From Campylobacterota bacterium (GTDB taxonomy: Bacteria > Campylobacterota > Campylobacteria > Campylobacterales > Thiovulaceae): a DNA stretch of 64,000 nucleotides. The stretch spans positions 32,506-96,505 of the forward strand of contig JASKOM010000008.1 of assembly GCA_030152305.1 (NCBI GenBank). Direction: 5' to 3'. Position 1 is the first letter of the stretch. Each line of letters begins with the position of its first letter. Shown here one piece after another: positions 20,816-30,529 of the stretch. Both the position numbers and the translations under genes were made by a program. Under the pieces are notes generated by a model that was given only the letters and a program-made list of their open reading frames with translations, had not been told where the DNA came from and did no database searches.

Positions 20816-21943
20816 TTGACAGAGTTTGAAAAGTTCATAATAAATAAGCCAATGAGTTATGCCGAGATAGATATTTCAAGAATAAATATTGCATTTGAAA
20901 AAATAAAAGGAAAATTTAATTTACCTAGAATTATTCATGTAATTGGAACAAATGGCAAAGGTTCAACAGGTAGATATATAGCTGAAATGCTAAAAGCAAA
21001 TGGTAATTTCGTAGCACATTATAGTTCGCCACATATATTAAATATTAATGAACGATTTTGGATTAACGGATTTCTCGTTAAAAATAAAGAATTAGATAAT
21101 GCACATAAAATTTTACAATCGTATTTAACAGAAGATGAATCAAACGGTTTAACATATTTTGAATACACAACTTTAATGACATTGCCATTGTTTGAAAATT
21201 GCCATTGGATCGTTATGGAAGCAGGTCTTGGTGGAGAATTTGATGCTACAAATGTTTTTGAAAAAACGATGTCAATCGTAACAACAATTGGATTTGATCA
21301 TCAAAAATTTTTAGGTGAAACGATTAACGAAATTGCTTCAACAAAATTAAGAAGTATTGGTAAAATCGTTGTTATTGCTCGTCAGCAATTTAATGAAGTT
21401 TATAATATTGCTGATAAAATCGCTTCCGAACGAAATAGCATAGTTTATAAAGTCTCAAAACAAAAAGATAGTTTTTTAGCTGATAATTTTGCAACTGCTA
21501 AATTAGCAATTAAATTATTAGGAATGTTTCATACAAAGTTTCATAATAGTATGTTTAATCCGCCTCAAGGTCGATTAGAACAAATAGCTAAAAATATTAT
21601 TATCGATGTTGGTCATAATCTTTTGGCTGTCGATCGAGTTTTAAATGATGTTCCTTTTCACAAATTTCATTTAGTTTATAACTCGCTTTCTGATAAACCA
21701 TATAAAGAAATATTAGAAAAATTCAAAGAACGAGTTCAAATTGTTGAAATCATCGAAATAGATGATGAACGAGCTGTTTCAATGGCAAAACTTAATAAAT
21801 CTCTTGAAGAATTAAATATTCCGTATAAAATTTTTTCAAAAATAAAAGAATCAAATAATTATTTAGTTTTTGGTTCTTTTAGAACAGTTGAAAAATTTAT
21901 AGAATATTTTAAATCTCAAATATCAGATAATCAATTATCTTAA
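20816..21943 (+). CDS. folC: Folylpolyglutamate/dihydrofolate synthase
   Basis: VIGTNGKGSTGRYIAEML..HYSSPHILNINERF; TTG start. Confidence 0.9.
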   Translation: MTEFEKFIINKPMSYAEIDISRINIAFEKIKGKFNLPRIIHVIGTNGKGSTGRYIAEMLKANGNFVAHYSSPHILNINERFWINGFLVKNKELDNAHKILQSYLTEDESNGLTYFEYTTLMTLPLFENCHWIVMEAGLGGEFDATNVFEKTMSIVTTIGFDHQKFLGETINEIASTKLRSIGKIVVIARQQFNEVYNIADKIASERNSIVYKVSKQKDSFLADNFATAKLAIKLLGMFHTKFHNSMFNPPQGRLEQIAKNIIIDVGHNLLAVDRVLNDVPFHKFHLVYNSLSDKPYKEILEKFKERVQIVEIIEIDDERAVSMAKLNKSLEELNIPYKIFSKIKESNNYLVFGSFRTVEKFIEYFKSQISDNQLS

Positions 21944-21980
21944 TATAAAGCAATTAATCAAATAAATAAAAAGGAGTTTC

Positions 21981-23882
21981 ATGAAAAAAAATATGTTGTT
22001 TGTTTTTACAGTTTCAACTGTTTCGTTATCGTTTCTTGATGCATCGGTCGGAGCTATTTCAGCAATGAATGGCGGTGTTAGTATTATTCGAAACGGTGTA
22101 TCTAGCAATGCTTTTAAAGATTTTGAATTAGAAAATGGCGACCTCATCGAAACAACAAATAACGGCAAAGCTCAAATTATTTTTATCGATCAAACAACAG
22201 TTCGATTAGGCAAAAATACTAAATTTGAAATAGCAAATTTCTCATTTGGAGCTGACCAAACACCAGAAGCTGATTTAAAAATAAAAAAAGGTTTCTTTTC
22301 AGCAGTTACAGGTGAAATAGGCAAAATCGCAAAAGATCGTTTTAAACTTGAAACAAAAACTTCAACAATTGGAATTCGAGGAACACATTTTCAAGGATTA
22401 ATCGGCGAAAATGACGAAGATATCGCTTGTTTAGATGGTTCTATTTTTGTTGAAACAGCTGGAGAAACGATCGAAGTTGCAAAAAGCGAAATGCTAACAA
22501 TTAGAGATGGACAACCTGAAGGAGTTCGAAGTATAAAATCAATCGATGTAAAAAACATGGAAGAAAAAGCAAGTCTCGATGATTCAAGAGCTGAAGTTCA
22601 AGCATCACTTTCGTCATTACAATCAATCCGCGATAGTGATTTAAAAATGGCTGAATATCAAAAATTATTTACTCAACTTTCTATTTTAATAGATCAATAC
22701 GAACAACTTGCTAATTTTTATAAATCGCCAATGATTATTAGTAATAATGATAATTCAATCAAATTAGGTGTTTTAGCAAAAAATCAAATTGAGTTTTTAG
22801 ACAGTGATCTTATTTCAACAAAACTTGAACAATTAAATAATGCAAATTTGGGCAATGTCTATTTCGAGACAACATCAAAAACAGATTTAAATATGAATTC
22901 TTTGCCACATTGGAATGGAAACAGTAGCGGATCGATTAAATATTATGAAGGTTCCGTTTTATTTGTCGGTGATGCAAATCCAGATAATCAAGATGATAAA
23001 AATTTTATTTCTCAAAATGGAATTCAAAAAGTTTCGATCGTTATTGATACTTTGAATAAAACCTCATCGGGTAGTTTTGATTATTTAGGTTCGCCTGTTA
23101 AATTTCAAACCAGCGGAAAAGGTGCAGTAACAAATTCTAATTTTGCTTTTTATTCGAATAATGTTCTCGAAAATATATCATCAAAAAACCAGTTAGTTTT
23201 TGATCAAGTTAAAAATGGTTTTGTTGGCAATTCGCTTTATGCAGGAGTTACATTAACAGTTCCAAATTATTTTTCTATTTCGAAAGATCAACAAGATAAT
23301 TCGATTGCAAATTTTGGCGGTTTAATTGCAACACAAGTTTCAGAAACTAAATTAACCGCGAAAGAAATTGGAAATAGCGATAGATTTTCTTGGGGATATT
23401 GGGCCGATGAGGTAAATTCTGAAAATGTTTATGGCGGTTGGATAAAACCAAATATGATCGAAACTGGAGCTGATAAAATTGCTGAATTAAAAAATAGCGG
23501 TTTCACAGCAAATTACAGCGGTGATATTATCGGAACAGTTAAAAATTTAGATGGCGAAATTGCAAAAATGGAAAATGGAAAATTTTCATTTGATGTTGAT
23601 TTTGGAGCAAATAAAATAAATGGTCAATTAGGTTTCGATGCTGGAACAGATAATTATAATATGGCTTTCACTTCGAAAGATGCGATAAATGGCAATGATT
23701 TCGTATTTAATAAAACTTCAACAACAGATGGTTCATTTATTGATCTCGGAACAAATAAACCAGATTACATGTATGGTTCAGGTAAATTTTACGGCTCAAA
23801 TGCTGAATCGATTGGTGGCGGTTTTACCGCTGGTTTTAACAACGGAAATATTGCAACAGGTGCAATTTACGGAAATAAATAA
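21981..23882 (+). CDS. FecR-domain exported protein with C-terminal TbpB-like beta-barrel-type domain
   Basis: Signal peptide; LENGDLIETTNNGKAQIIFIDQTTVRLGKNTKFEI..STIGIRGTHF (FecR); C-terminus GSGKFYGSNAESIGGGFTAGFNNGNIATGAIYGNK. Confidence 0.75.
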   Translation: MKKNMLFVFTVSTVSLSFLDASVGAISAMNGGVSIIRNGVSSNAFKDFELENGDLIETTNNGKAQIIFIDQTTVRLGKNTKFEIANFSFGADQTPEADLKIKKGFFSAVTGEIGKIAKDRFKLETKTSTIGIRGTHFQGLIGENDEDIACLDGSIFVETAGETIEVAKSEMLTIRDGQPEGVRSIKSIDVKNMEEKASLDDSRAEVQASLSSLQSIRDSDLKMAEYQKLFTQLSILIDQYEQLANFYKSPMIISNNDNSIKLGVLAKNQIEFLDSDLISTKLEQLNNANLGNVYFETTSKTDLNMNSLPHWNGNSSGSIKYYEGSVLFVGDANPDNQDDKNFISQNGIQKVSIVIDTLNKTSSGSFDYLGSPVKFQTSGKGAVTNSNFAFYSNNVLENISSKNQLVFDQVKNGFVGNSLYAGVTLTVPNYFSISKDQQDNSIANFGGLIATQVSETKLTAKEIGNSDRFSWGYWADEVNSENVYGGWIKPNMIETGADKIAELKNSGFTANYSGDIIGTVKNLDGEIAKMENGKFSFDVDFGANKINGQLGFDAGTDNYNMAFTSKDAINGNDFVFNKTSTTDGSFIDLGTNKPDYMYGSGKFYGSNAESIGGGFTAGFNNGNIATGAIYGNK

Positions 23883-24065
23883 TTTTTAAATTTATATTTC
23901 AAGTTTAATAACCAAAGAAAACTCTTTTTTTGTATATGTTATTATGGCAATCAAAGGTCTTTTTCTTCTCACTACAAAATAAAAAAAATGATTTTTGTAA
24001 CTTTCAAGTTTCATTTTAAATAAATTTAAGAAAGGAATAAAGCGGTTTTATCCGCTGTAAATCTT

Positions 24066-26150
24066 ATGAAATCGATTGATAGTGTTTGCACTTATTGTGG
24101 TGTCGGTTGTGAAATAACGGCTGATGTATCTGGAAACGAAATAACTCGAATTTATTCAAAACAGGAAGCTAGAGTTAGCGAAGGCGATCTGTGTCTCAAA
24201 GGTAAAGAAGGCTTTTCATTTGTTAATTCTGATGGACGAATTAACGGTTCGATGATCAGCTGGAAATTTATCGAAGACAATTGGGAATTATGCAAAGATT
24301 TAAATCTTGATTTATCAAAACCTGATATTTTTCAAAATAGACTTTTTTATCAAGTTAATTATAAACAGGCTTATAAAGTTGTTGCCCGAAAAATCGATGA
24401 GGTAACAAAAAAAGGTTCGCGAAAATCTTTTGCTTCAATTGGTGGAGCAAGAACAAGTTGCGAAAGCGGTTTTTTATTTCAGAAATTTACTCGTGAAGTT
24501 ATAAAATCTCCAAATGTTGATAATTGTGCGAGAGTTTGCCATTCGCCAAGTCTTCGCGGTTTGAGAGCAACAATCGGCGAAGGTGCTTCAACTAATCCAT
24601 TTAGCGATATCGAAAATGCCGAATTCGTTATTTTGGTTGGTTCAAATATCACAGAAGCTCATCCAATTGTTGGCAATAAATTATTAAAAGCCAAAAAATC
24701 AGGCAAATTAGAAATCGCAACGATCGATATTCGAGAAACTCAAATATTTAAAAATTCAAAATATGGTTTAGTCGCTCCATTAGAAGCAAATTTATTAATT
24801 TTTAATATGATCGCTCGAGTAATTATCGAAGAAAAATTAGAAAATCATCAATTTATTTCTGATCGAACAAAATATTATTTAAAATTTCGAGATTCGATTT
24901 TAAATGATAAATATGCTGATCCTGATTTTTTTAAAAGTTTGGCTGGTTACGAAGAACTTCCTGACCTCATCAGAAAAACAGCAAGAGAATATGCAACAAA
25001 ACGAAGCATGATTTTATGGGGTTTAGGTGTTACAGAACATTTTGACGGAAGTTATGCTGTTATGGCACTTTCGCATTTATCGTTATTAACTGGCAATATT
25101 GGAAAATCAGGAGCTGGTTTAATGCCACTTCGCGGACAAAACAATGTTCAAGGAACTTGCGATGTCGGAATGCTTCCATATTATGCTCCTGATTATGAAC
25201 ATCCTGCTGAAATCGGAATGATTACTCCGCAAATATTCGATTCGATTTTGTCAAACGAACATGATCGAGTTCGTGCAATTTGGAATATGGGTGAAGATTT
25301 GGCACATATTCATGCAAATCAAAATAAAGTTCAAGAGGCTTTGTCAAAACTTGAATTATTAGTCGTTAATGAAATTATGGCAAGTGAAGTTACAAAATTT
25401 GCTCATGTTATTTTCGGTGTCAAAAGTGCATATGAAAAATCTGGTGTTTATGTTAATGCTGAACGACGATTACATTTATCTCAACCATTAGTAAAATCTA
25501 ATTTGCCTGACGATTGGGAAGTTATTCAAGGTGTTGAAAATGAAATAAATGGAAATTGGAGTTATAACGATTCGGAAGAAGTTTGGGAAGATGTTCGTGT
25601 CGGTGTAAAAAATCGATACGGCGGAGCTTCATACGATAAATTAAAAGAGAATATTTTATCTGGGCTTCAGTGGCCAGTTGCAGAAAATGACACTCCAATT
25701 TTGCATCTTGAATCTTTCCGAACAAAAGACGGTTTAGGTAGATTTCATTATCACGGTTATCAATTACGGGGACAAATCGAAGAACTTGTTAATTTCGGAA
25801 AAGTTATCGATAACAAATTTTATTTATCGACTGGTCGGGCAATTGCTCATTATAATAATGGCAGTCAAACTCGAGCGACCGAACGATTATTAAGATTGCA
25901 TTCGTATGATGTTTTGCTTTATAGCATCGAAGATTACGAATTTTTTGGTAATCGAAAAACAGCAAAACTAAAATCTGATTATGGCGAAAGTGGAGAACTT
26001 CAATTAAAATCTAGCAAACGAATGAAACGAGGCACATTGTTTGCAACTTTTCATCATCCTGAAAGTCGAATAAATTTCTTATTTGGCGACGAAGGCGATG
26101 AATTAATTGGAACTTCGAAATTTAAATCTGTTCGTGTAGAAGTGATTTAA
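24066..26150 (+). CDS. Molybdopterin oxidoreductase, formate-dehydrogenase/nitrate-reductase-like
   Basis: VCTYCGVGCEI (4Fe-4S), CLKGKEG, CARVCHSPSLRGL, LVGSNITEAHPIV, MPLRGQNNVQGTCDVG. Confidence 0.88.
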   Translation: MKSIDSVCTYCGVGCEITADVSGNEITRIYSKQEARVSEGDLCLKGKEGFSFVNSDGRINGSMISWKFIEDNWELCKDLNLDLSKPDIFQNRLFYQVNYKQAYKVVARKIDEVTKKGSRKSFASIGGARTSCESGFLFQKFTREVIKSPNVDNCARVCHSPSLRGLRATIGEGASTNPFSDIENAEFVILVGSNITEAHPIVGNKLLKAKKSGKLEIATIDIRETQIFKNSKYGLVAPLEANLLIFNMIARVIIEEKLENHQFISDRTKYYLKFRDSILNDKYADPDFFKSLAGYEELPDLIRKTAREYATKRSMILWGLGVTEHFDGSYAVMALSHLSLLTGNIGKSGAGLMPLRGQNNVQGTCDVGMLPYYAPDYEHPAEIGMITPQIFDSILSNEHDRVRAIWNMGEDLAHIHANQNKVQEALSKLELLVVNEIMASEVTKFAHVIFGVKSAYEKSGVYVNAERRLHLSQPLVKSNLPDDWEVIQGVENEINGNWSYNDSEEVWEDVRVGVKNRYGGASYDKLKENILSGLQWPVAENDTPILHLESFRTKDGLGRFHYHGYQLRGQIEELVNFGKVIDNKFYLSTGRAIAHYNNGSQTRATERLLRLHSYDVLLYSIEDYEFFGNRKTAKLKSDYGESGELQLKSSKRMKRGTLFATFHHPESRINFLFGDEGDELIGTSKFKSVRVEVI

Positions 26151-26153
26151 TTT

Positions 26154-26597
26154 TTGGATAATTCAGCTGTTTTTCTTATTCAAACAGATACGACAGTCGG
26201 TTTTTTATCGAAAGATCGAAAATCGATTGACATAAAAAAAAATAGATTACCAGACAAAGAATATTTAACCGCAGTTTCATCATTTTGCGAATTAAAAAAT
26301 TTAACAAGAGTTCCAGATAAATTTAAAAAATTAGTTCGACGAGCAAAAAAAACTAGTTTTATTTTTAATAAAAATAATATTTCTGTTCGGGTTGTTTCGT
26401 CTGGCGAACATTATAATTTTTTAAATAGATTTGGCTTTTTTTATTCGTCTTCAGCAAATTTATCAGGTGAAAAATTTAACGATGAGGTCGCGAGAAATTT
26501 AGCAGATATTATTTGTGAAGATAATCGCGGTTTATTCGAAGCTGAATCATCAAAACTTTATCGATTGGGTCGAGAAAAAATTCGTCGTTTGAGATAA
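26154..26597 (+). CDS. Short Sua5/YciO/YrdC-like protein
   Basis: LIQTDTTVGFLS and FYSSSANLSGE resemble YrdC motifs; only 147 aa. Confidence 0.65.
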   Translation: MDNSAVFLIQTDTTVGFLSKDRKSIDIKKNRLPDKEYLTAVSSFCELKNLTRVPDKFKKLVRRAKKTSFIFNKNNISVRVVSSGEHYNFLNRFGFFYSSSANLSGEKFNDEVARNLADIICEDNRGLFEAESSKLYRLGREKIRRLR

Positions 26598-26623
26598 ACA
26601 ATAGAAAGGAGTTTTATTATATT

Positions 26624-27088
26624 ATGAAGAATAATTATCTTATTAAATTTGCAATTTCATCAATGATTGTTACATCTGTCGAAGCTAGAAACTTTATTGA
26701 AATCATTGAGTTAAGTCTTCAAACTTGTCTTAACACAAAACAGTCAACTATGGAACAAATAGAATGTTATTCAAATGCTGAACAAGATTGGGATATGGAA
26801 CTAAACCGTATTTATAAACTATTACAAAATAAGCTTAAGCCGTCAGCACAGGATATATCTAAAACATATCCAATTAAACAGCAAGAAGCACTGAAGGAAT
26901 CACAACGAGGGTGGATTACCCAACGAGATAAAGAATTTAAGTTAATTCAAGCTAGTTATGAATATCTCCATGGCACTGTATGGTCTATTGAAATAGCACA
27001 TCAACGAGCTAATGTTGTTAAGGAACGGGTATTGTTGTTACAGAATTACCTTGATGCAAGGGAAAGTTATCTTGAAATGACAAAGTAA
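26624..27088 (+). CDS. LprI/DUF1311-like exported protein
   Basis: Signal peptide; AEQDWDMELNRIYKLLQNKL..LKESQRGWITQRDKEFKLI pattern. Confidence 0.65.
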   Translation: MKNNYLIKFAISSMIVTSVEARNFIEIIELSLQTCLNTKQSTMEQIECYSNAEQDWDMELNRIYKLLQNKLKPSAQDISKTYPIKQQEALKESQRGWITQRDKEFKLIQASYEYLHGTVWSIEIAHQRANVVKERVLLLQNYLDARESYLEMTK

Positions 27089-27123
27089 ATTCGAGACAAA
27101 TTTATACAAAAATAATTTTATTA

Positions 27124-28029
27124 ATGGCTAAAAAAGACTGGATCGAAATCATAAACAAATTTAATCAAGATTATTTATATAATTTTTTGAATTCAAATTA
27201 TCAATTTTTTCCATCAGAACAATTTCTTAATCCGTTTAATAACTCGCTTGATAATTTTAATTCTAATAATTTAAATAAAAGTAATCCGTCTCATTGGATA
27301 CCAATTTATCAAAAAGATGATTTGTCTGACTTTTTATTAGAAAATAATTTGATGCCTATTCGTTCAGGAAGTGGTGAGTTTTTCTTTTATCGTGGAAATA
27401 TAATATTTGATTTGACAAATATAACTTTTGCACATATTTCAACAAATAAAACCAAGCAGATTGATAAATTTATTCCTCTTTCTCTAAATGTTGATTTTCA
27501 ACGAAATGAAAATGTTTATTTAAATAAAGCAGTCGCTTTTGGAATAATTAATCATTTTATAGAAGATAATAAATTAAAAGTTTTTGAAACAGAATTACAA
27601 AATAAAAATAATTCGAGATTGCTTTACGGACAATTTGGAAAAATAAAAACTTCGTTTGACTTATTTTTTAAAACTTCAACTGGTTGTAAACTAATAAATC
27701 GAGGTTTTCAGTTTGAAATGGATTTAGTTCTTGAGAGCGAAGATGAAATAATTATATTTGAAGCAAAAAGTGGAGAAAAAGAAACAAAAACTTTTTCTTT
27801 ACTACAGCTTTATTATCCATTAATATATTTGCAAATGATAACAACTTATATAAAAAAAGTAAGAACTATTTTTATAGATATAACAGCGATAAATCATATT
27901 GAAGAATATAGACTTCTTGAAATTGAATTTAAAAATTCTAATTTTGATGAAATAAAAATATTAAAAACGAATAAATATATATTGAAAACAGCAGAACATA
28001 TATTAAAAAACGATCATAGATGTGTTTAA
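27124..28029 (+). CDS. PD-(D/E)XK restriction-endonuclease-like protein
   Basis: FEMDLVLESEDEIIIFEAKSGEKE = E/D..xEAK catalytic core; no methyltransferase adjacent. Confidence 0.65.
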   Translation: MAKKDWIEIINKFNQDYLYNFLNSNYQFFPSEQFLNPFNNSLDNFNSNNLNKSNPSHWIPIYQKDDLSDFLLENNLMPIRSGSGEFFFYRGNIIFDLTNITFAHISTNKTKQIDKFIPLSLNVDFQRNENVYLNKAVAFGIINHFIEDNKLKVFETELQNKNNSRLLYGQFGKIKTSFDLFFKTSTGCKLINRGFQFEMDLVLESEDEIIIFEAKSGEKETKTFSLLQLYYPLIYLQMITTYIKKVRTIFIDITAINHIEEYRLLEIEFKNSNFDEIKILKTNKYILKTAEHILKNDHRCV

Positions 28030-28120
28030 TTTACATCAATATTCTCAATAACTATTTTTTTATTTTAAAGTGTGTTTTTCAGATAAAATTGTAAAATAAA
28101 AAAATGGAGTCAAAATAATC

Positions 28121-30526
28121 TTGAAATCAAAAAAAACTAAAAGTTTAAAATCAACATTTATTTCTAGTCCTGTTGTTATTTTTTTATCTTTTCAACCCCT
28201 TTTTTCTCTTCAAATTGATCTTCGAGAAGGTCTTGAAACAGATAATAAATATTCTACTTTAAACTTAATAGATAGCGAATCATCGTCTTGCATTCGTAAA
28301 TATAACGACTTTAATAAAATATCAAAAATAGAATGTAATTTTTTAGTTAATTATGCTCAAGAACGAAGTTTTAGTAATAGTTTTTTTAATGTTCAAGTCG
28401 AATCTATTAGCAAAAATAATACCAAAGTTAATATTTATCCTAAAAAAAATGTTGTTTTATTTTCGTCAGATCGCGATCTTTCTAAGTTAGATTATTTTTA
28501 CCCTCGTCCTGAAGTTGAAAAAGCATCTCATTGGGTTGTTGTTGGTTTTTCTGGCGATAATCCACCTTTTCTTGAAACCAAAAATTTATATAATTGGAAA
28601 AAACTTAATTTTCCTGTTCATTTGAATTTTAAAAATATGCCAATTATTGGTGCTTTAGATATCGATGGACATCCAATTAAAGAAGAAAATACTGGTGATG
28701 TTGATATGTTTCTTGATTTGCGAAATTCATATGAAAAAGGTCAATATCGAAATGTTATTTTAATTGGCAGTAAAATTTTAAATGAATATCCAAATACTCT
28801 GTTTCATCCAGAAATTACACTTTATCAAATGAGAGCATTATTTAAATTAAATAGTTATCAACAAATTATTAATCTTTCAAAGGATTATTTGCGAGATTAT
28901 TCCGCTGATGACGGTGTCGCTGAAGTTCTTTTATATACTGGTTATGTTCATAGCAAACTTGGTTTTGGTTCATATGCAAAATATTATTTCGAACGACTTT
29001 TTGAAGAACATAACGATAATGAATTTAAAAATTGGGGATATCTTTATTATGGCGATGATCGTTTATCAGGTGGTAAAAAAGGTGAAGCATTAAAATTATA
29101 TAAAGATGCTTTATATAACACGAAAGATAAATTAATCGCAACTGAAGCTGCCTATCGTCTTGGACAACTTGCTCTCGAAGATTTAAAATATGATGATTCA
29201 GAATTTTATTTAAGCAAAATCGTTGAAGGCAATCCTTCTTTTTTACAAAATGAAATCGAACGAAATTATAATTTGGCTAAAGAACTTTCTGAACATAATA
29301 AAACAAAGTTATCTGCAAATATGACCAGAGCTTTATTAAAAGATAAAAAACCAACTGAACTTGATGAATATGAAACTATGTTAAAAGATCTCGCTGTTTG
29401 GCTTGATATGAGCGGACAAATCGAAGAAGCTTATCAAACATATGAACAATATTTAAAAATTTATGATTACGGTAACTTCGATCCAGAAGTTCGCGAAAAT
29501 AAAGATAAATTATTATTTTTACGAAATGAAACCAACGAAACAATTAGAGATAATAATTATTATAATTTAATCGAAAAATATGGTCTTGATTCTGATATTG
29601 GCAAACAAGCTATTTATGAAAAAGCCAAAATATTAAATGACAAACTAGAATATCAAGCCGTTTTATCTTTGGAAAATGATCTTCAAAAAGCTAAAGATGT
29701 TTTTCCTGATAGCATCAATGTTTTAAAAAGTTCAGCCATTGGTTTATCTCGTCAAGAATTAAAAAATGGCAATTGTGATAATGCTATTTCGTTAGTTAAT
29801 AAATTTGAACTTAAATTAGATCAAAATGATGATGAAAAATTATATGAATGTTCTATGAAAAATAGCCAATATTCGATTGCTGAAGAAATTTCAAAACGAC
29901 GAATATCTTTAAGTCAAGAAACTTTAAAATGGCTGTTTAGATATTCGCAAGTTTTAATAAATAGCGGTCGATATCTCGAATTTTTAAAAGTTTCTGACGA
30001 AGTTCTTTCTATGATTAGTATCGAAAAAAATAACGATTTTAATTCGATCTATTTTGATCGTTATCGAGCTTTTGAAATGTTGCAAAATGACGAAAAAGTA
30101 TTAGAAACTGTTAATATTCTTGATAAAATTTTTAAAGATGATTATAAAAATTTACAACCATTTAAAAGTGTAATTGATATTGCCGTTAAACGAAAAGATG
30201 ATTTATTAATCGAAAAATATGGTAAAAAAATATTAACTATTCAAGAACGATTAAATAGTTTTGTTGAAACTCCTGAAGTTGAATTATTAATTACTACTTC
30301 ACTACAACATCAAAATAAATTTTCTGAAGCTATAAATATTTTAGAAACTTTGTTAAAACGAGATATTTCTAATGATGTCAAATCTCGAGCCTATTATGAA
30401 CTCGGTTCTGCTTATTATAATTTGAAAAATACTAAATTGGCTAAAGATTCTTTTCAAAAAAGTTTTGATTTGTCTCCAAATAGTTCTTGGGGTAAATTAA
30501 GTGGTGATTTTTTAAAATTAATTTAA
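28121..30526 (+). CDS. pflA: TPR-repeat exported protein, PflA-like (paralysed flagellum)
   Basis: Signal peptide, long TPR array, N-terminal beta-rich region; size near Campylobacter PflA. Confidence 0.7.
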   Translation: MKSKKTKSLKSTFISSPVVIFLSFQPLFSLQIDLREGLETDNKYSTLNLIDSESSSCIRKYNDFNKISKIECNFLVNYAQERSFSNSFFNVQVESISKNNTKVNIYPKKNVVLFSSDRDLSKLDYFYPRPEVEKASHWVVVGFSGDNPPFLETKNLYNWKKLNFPVHLNFKNMPIIGALDIDGHPIKEENTGDVDMFLDLRNSYEKGQYRNVILIGSKILNEYPNTLFHPEITLYQMRALFKLNSYQQIINLSKDYLRDYSADDGVAEVLLYTGYVHSKLGFGSYAKYYFERLFEEHNDNEFKNWGYLYYGDDRLSGGKKGEALKLYKDALYNTKDKLIATEAAYRLGQLALEDLKYDDSEFYLSKIVEGNPSFLQNEIERNYNLAKELSEHNKTKLSANMTRALLKDKKPTELDEYETMLKDLAVWLDMSGQIEEAYQTYEQYLKIYDYGNFDPEVRENKDKLLFLRNETNETIRDNNYYNLIEKYGLDSDIGKQAIYEKAKILNDKLEYQAVLSLENDLQKAKDVFPDSINVLKSSAIGLSRQELKNGNCDNAISLVNKFELKLDQNDDEKLYECSMKNSQYSIAEEISKRRISLSQETLKWLFRYSQVLINSGRYLEFLKVSDEVLSMISIEKNNDFNSIYFDRYRAFEMLQNDEKVLETVNILDKIFKDDYKNLQPFKSVIDIAVKRKDDLLIEKYGKKILTIQERLNSFVETPEVELLITTSLQHQNKFSEAINILETLLKRDISNDVKSRAYYELGSAYYNLKNTKLAKDSFQKSFDLSPNSSWGKLSGDFLKLI

Positions 30527-30529
30527 TTC

